This document shows positions 32,734 to 40,682 of a DNA stretch of 62,692 nt, piece after piece (the first letter of the stretch is position 1; each line of letters begins with the position of its first letter). The DNA is from DASRQK01 sp040392005 (GTDB lineage: Bacteria > Bacteroidota > Bacteroidia > Sphingobacteriales > Sphingobacteriaceae). A model generated the notes under the pieces. It was not told where the DNA came from. It made no database searches and was given only the letters and a program-made list of their open reading frames with translations. The DNA lies in assembly GCA_040392005.1 (NCBI GenBank), contig JBEBWT010000010.1, positions 1 to 62,692 on the forward strand, written 5' to 3'. The translations under genes and the position numbers were made by a program.

Positions 32734-33767
32734 TGGAGTTTTCCGCATATCAAATAGCTGCCATGATCCAGGGGATCATCGAAGGCGATGAGGCAGTGAC
32801 CATTTCCTCGCTGGCAAAAATAGAAGAAGCCAGAGCAGGAGAACTTTCTTTTCTTGCAAACCCGAAGTATCAGCATTATATTTATACAACAAAGGCCTCC
32901 ATTGTGATCGTTGATGAAGCGCTCAAACTGGAACGGGCTGTACCGAGTACATTGATAAGGGTAAAAGATGCCTATTCCGCGTTTTCTACCCTCCTGGAGT
33001 TGTACAATGGAATGCGGCTGGATAAAAAAGGAATTGAAGAACCCTGCTTCATTCATGAAGAGGCTACCGTAGGCCAGGATGTTTATATCGGTGCTTTTGC
33101 CTATATTGGGAAAGGGGCGCAGATCGGGGACCGATGTAAAATTTATCCGAACGTATATATCGGTGACCGGGTGAAGGTAGGTGATGATACCACGCTTTTT
33201 CCGGGTGCGATTGTCTATTACGACTGTGAAATCGGACAGCAGGTGATCGTCCATGCCGGTGCCGTGATCGGCAGCGATGGCTTCGGCTTTGCTCCCCAGC
33301 CGGACGGATCCTATGTGAAGGTGAGTCAGATCGGGAATGTGATCGTACAGGATAAAGTGGAAATCGGTGCCAATACGGTGATCGACCGGGCGACCATGGG
33401 TTCCACCATTATCCGGCAGGGGGTGAAACTCGACAATCTGATTCAGATAGCACACAATGTGGAGATCGGCCAGGATACTGTGGTTGCCGCACAAAGCGGT
33501 ATTTCCGGCTCGACCAAAGTAGGACGGAATGTGGTGATCGGCGGACAGGTCGGATTGGTGGGGCATATCAATATTGCCGATGGCAGCCAGATACAGGCTC
33601 AGTCCGGAGTCAATCGGAGCATTGTGGAGAAGGGTAAGAAATGGGGCGGTACTCCTGCTTCCGTCTATAATTCTCATTTACGTTCACATGTAGTATATTT
33701 GCGCCTTCCGGAACTGGAAAAAAGGATAGAGGAGTTGGAAAAACTATTAGCTATTGCCGAAAAATGA
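32733..33767 (+). CDS. lpxD: UDP-3-O-acylglucosamine N-acyltransferase
   Basis: A 344-residue left-handed beta-helix acyltransferase that adds the second acyl chain in lipid A synthesis. An N-terminal uridine-binding domain (to residue ~100) is followed by hexapeptide repeats (IGAFAYIGKGAQIGDRCKI and on), the catalytic His in VIVHAGAVIGSDGFGFAP and the acyl-binding region, then a C-terminal helix EKRIEELEKLL. The frame starts TTG-ATG; the ATG at 32733 is chosen. It overlaps the HD gene by one base and lpxC by four (ATGA). Confidence 0.97.
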   Translation: MEFSAYQIAAMIQGIIEGDEAVTISSLAKIEEARAGELSFLANPKYQHYIYTTKASIVIVDEALKLERAVPSTLIRVKDAYSAFSTLLELYNGMRLDKKGIEEPCFIHEEATVGQDVYIGAFAYIGKGAQIGDRCKIYPNVYIGDRVKVGDDTTLFPGAIVYYDCEIGQQVIVHAGAVIGSDGFGFAPQPDGSYVKVSQIGNVIVQDKVEIGANTVIDRATMGSTIIRQGVKLDNLIQIAHNVEIGQDTVVAAQSGISGSTKVGRNVVIGGQVGLVGHINIADGSQIQAQSGVNRSIVEKGKKWGGTPASVYNSHLRSHVVYLRLPELEKRIEELEKLLAIAEK

Positions 33768-35164
33768 CAATGAACGAAAAACAAAGAACGATAAAGGCCC
33801 CGGTGACTATTTCTGGTGTGGGCCTGCATACGGGCAAGTATGTGACCATGACACTGCACCCGGCGCCCGAAAACCACTGGTACCGGTTCCGAAGGGTCGA
33901 TCTGCCGGATACTCCCACTGTGTTGGCCGATGCGGACAATGTGACGGATACATCCAGGGGTACCACGATTTCCCAGGATGGGGCCAGTGTGAGTACGGTG
34001 GAACACCTGCTGGCGGCCCTGGTCGGTCTCCAGATCGACAACGTGCTGATCGATATTGACGGTCCGGAGGTCCCCATTATGGATGGTAGTTCTTATCCCT
34101 TTGTACAATTATTGAAAGAAACGGGGTTTGAGGAGCTGCAGGCCGACCGGGATTATTTCGAGATCCAGCACAATATCCATCATTCGGAGCCGGATCGCAA
34201 GGTCGATATGGTGGCGATGCCACTGGATGGCTACCGCTTTACCTGCATGATTGATTTCAATTCTCCTGTGCTGGGCAGTCAGCACGCTTCCATCTCCGGG
34301 ATATCCGAATTTTCTGAACAAATATCTTCATCGCGTACCTTCTGCTTTTTGCATGAACTGGAAGCGTTGGTCGCCAATAACCTGATCAAAGGGGGCGATC
34401 TGAACAATGCCATCGTGGTGGTGGACAGGGAGGTGCAAAAGGATGAATTGCGGGAAATCGCCAAACTGTTCAACCGGGAGGACATTGAGGTGGCCAAAGA
34501 GGGCATTTTGAATAATATTGAACTTCGTTACCAGAATGAACCGGCCCGCCATAAGTTGCTGGATATGATCGGTGACCTGGCTCTGGTCGGTCAACCCATC
34601 AAGGGGCATATCATGGCAGCCCGCCCCGGCCATGCGGCCAATGTGGCGTTTGCCAAGAAAATCAAGCAACAGATCAAGCGTACAAAGGAATCGAAATACA
34701 CTAAAGTATATGACCTCCATGCGACCCCGGTATATGATACCGTGCAGATCATGGAGATTCTGCCGCACCGCCAACCTTTTTTGCTGATTGACAAGATTCT
34801 GGAACTGACCAAGACCCATGTGGTCGGCCTGAAGAACGTCACCATCAATGAGGATTTGTTTATGGGGCATTTCCCGGGTCAGCCGATTTTTCCGGGAGTC
34901 CTGAGCATCGAGGGCATGGCCCAGACCGGGGGTATCCTGGTTTTGAATACGGTACCGGATCCGGAAAACTATATCACCTTGTTTCTGAAGATTGACAATG
35001 CCCGGTTCAGGGCACAGGTCAATCCGGGGGATACGCTGATCTATCAGTGTCATCTGACCGAACCGATCCGCAGAGGCATTGCGCAGATGAAAGGTGTGGG
35101 AATGGTGGGAGAGAAAGTGGTGGTAGAAGCAGATTTGATGGCACAAATTGTAAAAGTAAAATAA
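33764..35164 (+). CDS. lpxC/fabZ: Bifunctional LpxC deacetylase / FabZ dehydratase
   Basis: A 466-residue fusion. Residues ~1-305 are UDP-3-O-acyl-GlcNAc deacetylase, the committed step of lipid A synthesis, with zinc ligands in VEHLLAAL and HKLLDMIGDLAL (His and Asp). Residues ~325-466 are 3-hydroxyacyl-ACP dehydratase FabZ, with the active-site His in LPHRQPFLLID-type and HFPGQPIFPGVLSIEGMAQ segments. FabZ and LpxC draw on the same 3-hydroxyacyl-ACP pool, so the fusion links their dosage; this arrangement is characteristic of Bacteroidota. It overlaps lpxD by 4 bp and is 10 bp from lpxA. Confidence 0.97.
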   Translation: MTMNEKQRTIKAPVTISGVGLHTGKYVTMTLHPAPENHWYRFRRVDLPDTPTVLADADNVTDTSRGTTISQDGASVSTVEHLLAALVGLQIDNVLIDIDGPEVPIMDGSSYPFVQLLKETGFEELQADRDYFEIQHNIHHSEPDRKVDMVAMPLDGYRFTCMIDFNSPVLGSQHASISGISEFSEQISSSRTFCFLHELEALVANNLIKGGDLNNAIVVVDREVQKDELREIAKLFNREDIEVAKEGILNNIELRYQNEPARHKLLDMIGDLALVGQPIKGHIMAARPGHAANVAFAKKIKQQIKRTKESKYTKVYDLHATPVYDTVQIMEILPHRQPFLLIDKILELTKTHVVGLKNVTINEDLFMGHFPGQPIFPGVLSIEGMAQTGGILVLNTVPDPENYITLFLKIDNARFRAQVNPGDTLIYQCHLTEPIRRGIAQMKGVGMVGEKVVVEADLMAQIVKVK

Positions 35165-35174
35165 CGAACCGAAG

Positions 35175-35969
35175 ATGATTCAACCATTAGCATATATCCA
35201 CCCTCAGGCCAAAATTGCAGATAATGTGGTGATCGAGCCCTTTGTCACGATCCATAAAGATGTAGTGATCGGAGAAGGTACCTGGATCGGATCGAATGTC
35301 ACCATTATGGATGGGGCACGCATTGGCAAGAATTGCCGTATTTTTCCGGGAGCCGTGATCTCGGGCATTCCGCAGGACCTGAAATTTGATGGTGAGGAAA
35401 CCACGGCCGAGATCGGTGACAATACAACGATCCGGGAATGTGTGACCGTGAACCGGGGCACAAAGGACAAATGGAAAACGGTAATCGGCAGCAACTGTCT
35501 GATCCAGGCTTACAGCCATATTGCGCACGATTGTTTTGTGGGAGACTATTGCATTTTCTCCAATAACAGTACCCTCGGCGGCCACATTACGGTGGGAGAT
35601 CATGTCGTGCTGGCTGGGATGGTCGCGGTCCATCAGTTTTGCCATATAGGTTCGCATGCTTTCATAGCTGGCGGTTCTCTGGTTCGTAAAGACGTTCCCC
35701 CCTTTGTCAAGGCTGCCCGCGAACCCCTTTCTTATGCCGGGGTCAATTCGGTGGGATTGCGGAGAAGGGGATTCTCACCCGGCCAGATCAATGAGATCCA
35801 GGATATTTACAGGGTGCTTTTTGTAAAAAACACAAATCTGGCCAAAGCGCTGGATATTATTGAAGCAGACTATAAGCCCACGGAAATCAGGGATGAGATC
35901 CTGGATTTTGTCCGCAATTCAAACCGGGGCGTGATGAAAGGCTTTGGCCACGTCAAATCACAGGGTTAA
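35175..35969 (+). CDS. lpxA: Acyl-ACP:UDP-N-acetylglucosamine O-acyltransferase
   Basis: A 264-residue hexapeptide-repeat enzyme that performs the first step of lipid A synthesis. Left-handed helix repeats run from IHPQAKIADNVVIEPFVTI through ~residue 180; the catalytic His is in YSHIAHDCFVGDYC, and the ruler region GGHITVGDHVVLAGM follows; the helical C-terminus ends at residue 264, a normal length. It is fourth in the HD-lpxD-lpxC/fabZ-lpxA series and followed 18 bp later by an ABC ATPase. Confidence 0.97.
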   Translation: MIQPLAYIHPQAKIADNVVIEPFVTIHKDVVIGEGTWIGSNVTIMDGARIGKNCRIFPGAVISGIPQDLKFDGEETTAEIGDNTTIRECVTVNRGTKDKWKTVIGSNCLIQAYSHIAHDCFVGDYCIFSNNSTLGGHITVGDHVVLAGMVAVHQFCHIGSHAFIAGGSLVRKDVPPFVKAAREPLSYAGVNSVGLRRRGFSPGQINEIQDIYRVLFVKNTNLAKALDIIEADYKPTEIRDEILDFVRNSNRGVMKGFGHVKSQG

Positions 35970-35987
35970 TTTTCAGTAAGGATCAAT

Positions 35988-36605
35988 ATGTTTGAAATCC
36001 GGCTCAATCAGATTGGAAGACGATTTAATCGGGATTGGATTTTCAGACAGATTGATTATCGCTTTGTTTCCGGGGAGCGTTATGCTATTCTGGGGCCGAA
36101 CGGATCGGGTAAATCCACTCTTTTGAAAGTGATCACGGGTAGCCTGACCCCATCGGAAGGCACAATTTCCTATTTTTCCGGTTCCGGTCATTCCGAAATC
36201 CCTGCGGAGCAATTTTATCGGCACATGACGGTTGCCGCACCGTATATGGAACTTATTGAGGAATTCAGCCTGCGGGAGCTGCTCCGTTTTCATTTCCGCA
36301 ACAAGGAGTTTTTGCCGGGGTTTGATCAGGGATCACTGGCAGATCGGATCGGACTTTCTTCGTCTATGGATAAACCGCTGCGGTTTTTTTCCTCCGGCAT
36401 GAAACAGCGGGTCAGGCTGGCACTGGCCTGCGGCTCCAGCAGTGATGTTTTGTTGCTGGATGAACCCATATCCAATCTGGACCACCAGGCGATCGACTGG
36501 TATCACCAACTGCTTGAAGACACGGTGGGCGAACGGGTGCTGATCATCTGTTCCAATCAACCCGAAGAGTATAAAAGCTGCAAAGCCGTATTGCAGCTCG
36601 GGTAA
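35988..36605 (+). CDS. ABC transporter ATP-binding protein (small)
   Basis: A 205-residue ATPase with Walker A GPNGSGKST, signature FFSSGMKQRVRLALAC and Walker B VLLLDEPISNLD. It is short and has no companion permease in the window, but in many Bacteroidota a protein of this type sits between lpxA and efp. A role in envelope transport is a guess from the neighbours. The short H-loop region ERVLIICSNQPEEY lacks the usual histidine after the beta strand (SN in place of SH/TH), so ATP hydrolysis may be altered. Confidence 0.82.
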   Translation: MFEIRLNQIGRRFNRDWIFRQIDYRFVSGERYAILGPNGSGKSTLLKVITGSLTPSEGTISYFSGSGHSEIPAEQFYRHMTVAAPYMELIEEFSLRELLRFHFRNKEFLPGFDQGSLADRIGLSSSMDKPLRFFSSGMKQRVRLALACGSSSDVLLLDEPISNLDHQAIDWYHQLLEDTVGERVLIICSNQPEEYKSCKAVLQLG

Positions 36606-36629
36606 ATTTTGGGTGGCCCGGCCCAGGTT

Positions 36630-36659
36630 TTGGGCGGCACGGTATTTTTTTTATTTTTG
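36630..36659 (+). promoter_or_regulatory. Promoter of efp
   Basis: TTG at 36630-36632, 19 bp, TATTTTTG at 36652-36659: a full match to the -33/-7 promoter, about 39 nt before the efp ATG. Two direct copies of TTTTGGG(T/C)GGC(C/A)CGG (36608-36621 and 36628-36641) flank and include the -33 element. Confidence 0.7.
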
Positions 36660-36698
36660 TAAACCAAATATAGTTTTATTCATTTTTTGTAAAATACA

Positions 36699-37259
36699 AT
36701 GGCAAAGGCATCAGATGTAAAATCCGGAAATATTTTGAGATTCAACGGTGAGTTGGTTTCTGTGGATGAATTCATTCACCGGACTCCGGGGAATTTAAGG
36801 GCATTTTATCAGGCGAAAATGCGGAATGTCAGAACCGGAAAATTGGTGGAGTACCGGTTCCGTACGGATGAAGAGGTGGAAATCGCCCGGGTGGAAACCA
36901 ATGATTATCAATATCTGTATGATGACGGCGATTTTTTTGTCGTAATGGATAACAATACCTACGAGCAATTTAATATTCCCAAACAGTTGTTTGGTGATTC
37001 GGCACGATTCTTGACCGAAGGTATGCAGGTGATCATCGCGATGGAAAGTGAAGAACCGATCATGGCACAGGCCCCGACCACAGTAGAACTGGAAGTGACC
37101 TATACAGAGCCAGCGGTGAAAGGTGATACCTCTACAAATGCCCTGAAAAACGCGACCGTTTCTACCGGTGTGGAGATTAAGGTTCCGCTATTTGTCAATC
37201 AGGGAGATAAAGTGAAAGTTGATACGCGCACAGGTGATTATATTGAGCGTGTAAAATAA
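36699..37259 (+). CDS. efp: Translation elongation factor P with Asn at the modification site
   Basis: A 186-residue three-domain protein that helps the ribosome through polyproline stretches. Domain I begins VKSGNILRFNGELVSVDEF; the tip loop reads HRTPGNLRAF, so the residue after Pro-Gly, where E. coli has the modified Lys34, is Asn32. The neighbouring Arg28 and Arg34 are the only basic residues near the tip. From memory this loop type recurs in some Bacteroidota. Domains II and III (MVIAMESEEPIMAQAP-type, then VEIKVPLFVNQGDKVKVDTRTGDY) are standard. It has its own promoter although it follows the lpx cluster. No EpmA, EpmB, EarP or YmfI-like gene is nearby. Confidence 0.97.
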   Translation: MAKASDVKSGNILRFNGELVSVDEFIHRTPGNLRAFYQAKMRNVRTGKLVEYRFRTDEEVEIARVETNDYQYLYDDGDFFVVMDNNTYEQFNIPKQLFGDSARFLTEGMQVIIAMESEEPIMAQAPTTVELEVTYTEPAVKGDTSTNALKNATVSTGVEIKVPLFVNQGDKVKVDTRTGDYIERVK

Positions 37260-37282
37260 ATCATATTCAGCGTGTAAAATAA
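37240..37282 (+). repeat. Tandem duplication of the efp 3' end
   Basis: The last 20 nt of efp including its stop (37240-37259) reappear at 37263-37282 with one mismatch (ATATTGAGCGTGTAAAATAA against ATATTCAGCGTGTAAAATAA), period 23 bp. The second copy is non-coding. Confidence 0.8.
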
Positions 37283-37327
37283 GGCACGAACTACAAGATA
37301 TTAATAATTTAGGTTTAGGTTGATTAT

Positions 37328-37365
37328 TCGGTCTTGGGGCTCCCCGCTTCAAGGCCGATTTTTTT
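37328..37365 (+). terminator. Intrinsic terminator downstream of efp
   Basis: TCGGTCTTG (37328-37336) pairs with CAAGGCCGA (37350-37358) through nine pairs including one G-U, with a 13-nt loop and a run of seven T. It ends the efp transcript, about 70 nt after the stop codon. Confidence 0.8.
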
Positions 37366-37414
37366 GTGCCCGCAACAAAAAATTGATTACATTTACCGTA
37401 CTAATTGTAACGCT

Positions 37415-38578
37415 ATGACTCGATATCTTATTGCCCTTATTGCAGGTTTTGTATTCTTGACCGCTGCTCCCCAACTTAATTTTGCACAGGATTCCGGCAA
37501 AACAATGGAGAATGAAATCCTCCGGTTGATGGAGGAGTATAAAGCGGTTGGATTGTCTGTTGCTGTTGTAAAAGATGGAAAACTCGTGTACACCAAAGCC
37601 TTCGGAAAGCAAAATATTGCGTCCGGGACCCCATTGAAAGAGGACCATGTTTTCAGGATCGCATCGATTTCCAAGTCGTTTACCGCTACGGGAATCATGC
37701 AATTGATAGAGGCGGGCAAATTTACCCTGGATACTGATTTCAGTGAATTGATCGGTTTCCCTGTGCGCAATCCAAATTTTCCGGATCAACCGATTACCCT
37801 GCGGATGGTGCTTTCGCATACATCCAGTATCAATGACAGCCAGGGCTATTTCACTTTTGACGTGATTGATCCGTCAAAAAATCCGGATTGGGCCAAATCC
37901 TACAATGACTATGCCCCGGGTAGCAAGTATCAATATTGCAACCTGAACTTCAATATGGCGGGGGCCGTGATCGAGCGGTTTTCCGGGGAGCGTTTTGATG
38001 AGTATATCCCCGGGCATATCCTGCGCCCTTTGGGTTTGTATGGAGGGTATCGCATTGATGCGCTGGATAGCGATCGCTTTGCCTCGATATACACCTACAA
38101 TGGGACGGAAGGGACGTTCAGGGAGGCACCTGATGCCTATCATCCTCGCAGGGAGGAACTGAAGAATTATACGATCGGGGTCACCACACCGGTGTTTTCC
38201 CCGACCGGAGGGATGAAGATCTCCGCTCCCGATCTGGCCCGCTATATGACCATGCACATGAATTACGGAGAGTCCAATGGGGTGCGGATCATTGGAGAGG
38301 CTAGTTCCAGGGAAATGCAGAAAGCCGTTCTGGAGACCAGTGGTTATGGTCTTGCCCTGACAAATACTTCGGAATACATTCCGGGCGAAAAAATGGTCGG
38401 ACATACCGGTTCGGCTTATGGGCTGTACAGCAATATGTTCTTCAATCCGGACAAAAAATTCGGGGTAGTACTGATCACCAATGGATTTGCCCCGGTCGTG
38501 GTGGAGGAAGGCGTGATCGACATGGATTTTTTGCAGAAGTCGGCCAATGTGCTGTACCAGCATCTGATCAAACATTGA
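37415..38578 (+). CDS. Secreted serine hydrolase, class C beta-lactamase fold
   Basis: A 387-residue periplasmic protein of the beta-lactamase/D-alanyl-D-alanine carboxypeptidase-like family. The signal peptide ends near NFAQ; catalytic Ser84 and Lys87 form S-x-x-K (SISK), Tyr174 is in YCN, and HTGSAYG provides the third motif (HTG in place of KTG). HTG is typical of esterases and peptidases of this fold, not of true resistance enzymes. The frame opens upstream at 37334, but the ATG at 37415 precedes the signal peptide directly. The GH31 gene follows 25 bp later, so the two may be co-transcribed. Confidence 0.87.
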   Translation: MTRYLIALIAGFVFLTAAPQLNFAQDSGKTMENEILRLMEEYKAVGLSVAVVKDGKLVYTKAFGKQNIASGTPLKEDHVFRIASISKSFTATGIMQLIEAGKFTLDTDFSELIGFPVRNPNFPDQPITLRMVLSHTSSINDSQGYFTFDVIDPSKNPDWAKSYNDYAPGSKYQYCNLNFNMAGAVIERFSGERFDEYIPGHILRPLGLYGGYRIDALDSDRFASIYTYNGTEGTFREAPDAYHPRREELKNYTIGVTTPVFSPTGGMKISAPDLARYMTMHMNYGESNGVRIIGEASSREMQKAVLETSGYGLALTNTSEYIPGEKMVGHTGSAYGLYSNMFFNPDKKFGVVLITNGFAPVVVEEGVIDMDFLQKSANVLYQHLIKH

Positions 38579-38603
38579 CCTGACTTACTCCATCGCAGAG
38601 GAA

Positions 38604-40406
38604 ATGAAAAGCAGAGCGGTGAAAGGAAAGAAGCGGACCGGATGGCCCCGCAGCTTGGCGGTTTCAATCTTATCTTTATTTGCTCTTGCCTGGTTTTACT
38701 TTTTATGGCCCCTTTGGGGTATTCCTTTCAATGCCCAGCGACATGGCAATCCACCGCTTACACCTGCCTGGGCGTTGGAATGCTGGCTGTGGGAGGATGA
38801 TCATAATACGGCCGGATATGTGGACTCGCTGCTGGCAGGTTACCGGGAAAATGATATTCCGGTCCGCGCCATCATCATCGACAGTCCCTGGAGCACACGT
38901 TACAATGATTTTGAAGTGGATACCACCCTGTATCCAGATCCCGGCGAGTGGTTCAAAAAATTGAAGGATGATGGTTACCGGATTATTCTCTGGATGACCA
39001 ATATGGTGAATAGCTATAATAAGGATCTGGACATGAAAGATTCTGAAGATTGGTACAAAAAAGCCAGAGAAAAGGGCTACCTGCTCAGTAAGGGGAACCA
39101 GAATAAGTGGTGGAAGGGAAAAGGAGGCTTTATCGATTATACCAATCCGGAGGCAATGACCTGGTGGCGGGGCATCCAGCAGCAGGTTTTCGATTATGGG
39201 ATTGATGGCTGGAAGCTCGACGGAACGGCAACACTGTCATATAGCAAACTGGGGCCGATCCCGGTTTTTTATCAGCGATCGGCAGCGGGTATTATGACGA
39301 CCCGGCAGTATATGGATCATTATTACCGCGACGAATATTCGCATGGGCTCAGCCAGAACCCTGAGTTTGTCACCTTGTCCCGTGCGATCGACCGGGGCTA
39401 CCATCCGGAGGGTTTTGCGCCCATCGATGCTTCTCCGGTCAATTGGGTAGGCGATCAGGAGCATAGCTGGCGAACCCATGAGATGCTCCGGGAGTCCGAA
39501 CAGGAGAAAGTCGATATCGCACTGAAAGGCATTCAGGGCTTTGAGTCGGCCATTACCAGTATCCTCAAAAGTGCCCGGCTCGGTTATAACATCGTGGGTT
39601 CGGATGTGGCCGGGTTTTCGGGAAAGACCATCCCCCCGAGATTGTACATCCGCTGGGCGCAGTTTTCGGCCTTTTGCGGTTTGTTCATGAACGGTGGCCA
39701 CGGAGACCGGGCTTTATGGAACCGGACACCCGAAGAGTTGGAGATCATCCGCAAATTTTCCTGGCTGCATACCGAACTCGTGCCGTATATGTACCATTAT
39801 GTGGTGACGGCCCATCGGGGGGGCGACAGGCTCCAGACACCGATAAAAGGAAAGTATCATTATCTGTTCGGGGAACACCTGCTGGTGGCCCCTATTTACA
39901 AGGATGAATTGAATAATGAAGTCCATTTACCCAAGGGGAAATGGTACTACTGGTTCGATGACCGGGAAGCGATCGAAGGGCCGCTCCGGTTTGAACGGGA
40001 GTTTCCACTGGACGAATATCCGGTCTATGTCCGGGAGGGTTCGATCATCCCGATGCAGATCGAACGGGATTATTCGGGTTTTGGCGCGGCTGCGGATCAG
40101 GGGCACCTCACTTTTCTGATCTATCCCTCGCAGGAATCACAATCGTTTACCGTTTACAGGGAAAAAGAGGAGAGCACGGATCTGGTCGTATCCGGGCTGA
40201 CCGATGTGCTGGAGGTAAACCTCAGAGGGAGAGCCTGTCCGCATGTATTGAGGATACGGGTTCCCGGGCCACCCCAAAGGGTGGAGCGGAATGGCCGCTT
40301 ATTGCCGGAAGCGGGTGACGATACCCCTGGATATAGCATGCAGGGGAATAAATTGGTTGTCCGGGCCAGCGATGATGCCACTGCGTCATACAAAATATAC
40401 TTTTGA
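38604..40406 (+). CDS. Glycoside hydrolase family 31
   Basis: A 600-residue retaining alpha-glycosidase-type enzyme. The catalytic nucleophile is Asp206 in GIDGWKLDGTATL and the acid/base is Asp334 in IVGSDVAGFSG; the barrel also shows AIIIDSPWSTRYNDFEVD and YMYHYVVTAHRGGDRL. A single N-terminal hydrophobic helix (residues ~16-36) after a basic start suggests a signal anchor, so the enzyme faces the periplasm. It lacks the large N-terminal beta-sandwich of many GH31 enzymes: the barrel begins near residue 50, which makes it compact. Substrate (alpha-glucoside, xyloside or sulfoquinovoside) cannot be decided. Downstream is the long inverted-repeat element. Confidence 0.9.
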   Translation: MKSRAVKGKKRTGWPRSLAVSILSLFALAWFYFLWPLWGIPFNAQRHGNPPLTPAWALECWLWEDDHNTAGYVDSLLAGYRENDIPVRAIIIDSPWSTRYNDFEVDTTLYPDPGEWFKKLKDDGYRIILWMTNMVNSYNKDLDMKDSEDWYKKAREKGYLLSKGNQNKWWKGKGGFIDYTNPEAMTWWRGIQQQVFDYGIDGWKLDGTATLSYSKLGPIPVFYQRSAAGIMTTRQYMDHYYRDEYSHGLSQNPEFVTLSRAIDRGYHPEGFAPIDASPVNWVGDQEHSWRTHEMLRESEQEKVDIALKGIQGFESAITSILKSARLGYNIVGSDVAGFSGKTIPPRLYIRWAQFSAFCGLFMNGGHGDRALWNRTPEELEIIRKFSWLHTELVPYMYHYVVTAHRGGDRLQTPIKGKYHYLFGEHLLVAPIYKDELNNEVHLPKGKWYYWFDDREAIEGPLRFEREFPLDEYPVYVREGSIIPMQIERDYSGFGAAADQGHLTFLIYPSQESQSFTVYREKEESTDLVVSGLTDVLEVNLRGRACPHVLRIRVPGPPQRVERNGRLLPEAGDDTPGYSMQGNKLVVRASDDATASYKIYF

Positions 40407-40407
40407 A

Positions 40408-40459
40408 CTTTCTCTTTGAGCTTTCTCTTTGAGTTTTCTCTTTGAGCTTTCTCTATGAG
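40408..40459 (+). repeat. Four 13-bp tandem repeats
   Basis: Units at 40408-40420, 40421-40433, 40434-40446 and 40447-40459: CTTTCTCTTTGAG twice, TTTTCTCTTTGAG, CTTTCTCTATGAG. They begin directly after the GH31 stop codon and form the left flank of the inverted-repeat element; the right side of the element has only one complementary copy. Confidence 0.85.
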
Positions 40460-40625
40460 TTTTTCATGGCTAACCTCACTCCCTGAAAAATCAATTCCAT
40501 CTGCTACATGTCATAAACTCGCTCCCTGCGGTCGCTCAAACAGTATGACATGTTATACGCAGATTCCATTAATTTTTCTTAACGGTCGTTCGCCAAAGGC
40601 CATGAAAAACTCAAAGAGAAAGCTC
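40444..40625. mobile_element. MITE-like long imperfect stem-loop
   Basis: The 27-bp ends 40444-40470 and 40599-40625 are inverted repeats with one mismatch (left end GAGCTTTCTC..., right end ...GAGAAAGCTC). Further inverted pairs nest inside: AAAAAT 40486-40491 with ATTTTT 40572-40577, ATCTGC 40499-40504 with GCAGAT 40559-40564, and ACATGTCATA 40506-40515 with TATGACATGT 40544-40553. All pairs share nearly one centre (about 40530-40535), so the whole can fold into one hairpin with a 28-nt loop rich in CTCGCTCCCTGCGGTCGC. It has no coding capacity. It fills the gap between the convergent GH31 and TamL genes and may also act as a terminator for both. Confidence 0.6.
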
Positions 40626-40682
40626 CAACAAGAGTAAGTTCTTCTATAAAATTTGCTTTTGAGCCCGGCTCCCGGCTCTTCG

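Noticed and set aside
32454..33677. A 407-codon minus-strand frame across the HD gene and lpxD
   Set aside because: Both genes on the plus strand are certain; the frame spans two genes and carries no recognisable motif.
40408..40459. Possible CRISPR array or microsatellite gene
   Set aside because: Units are 13 bp without spacers, so not a CRISPR; no open frame uses them.
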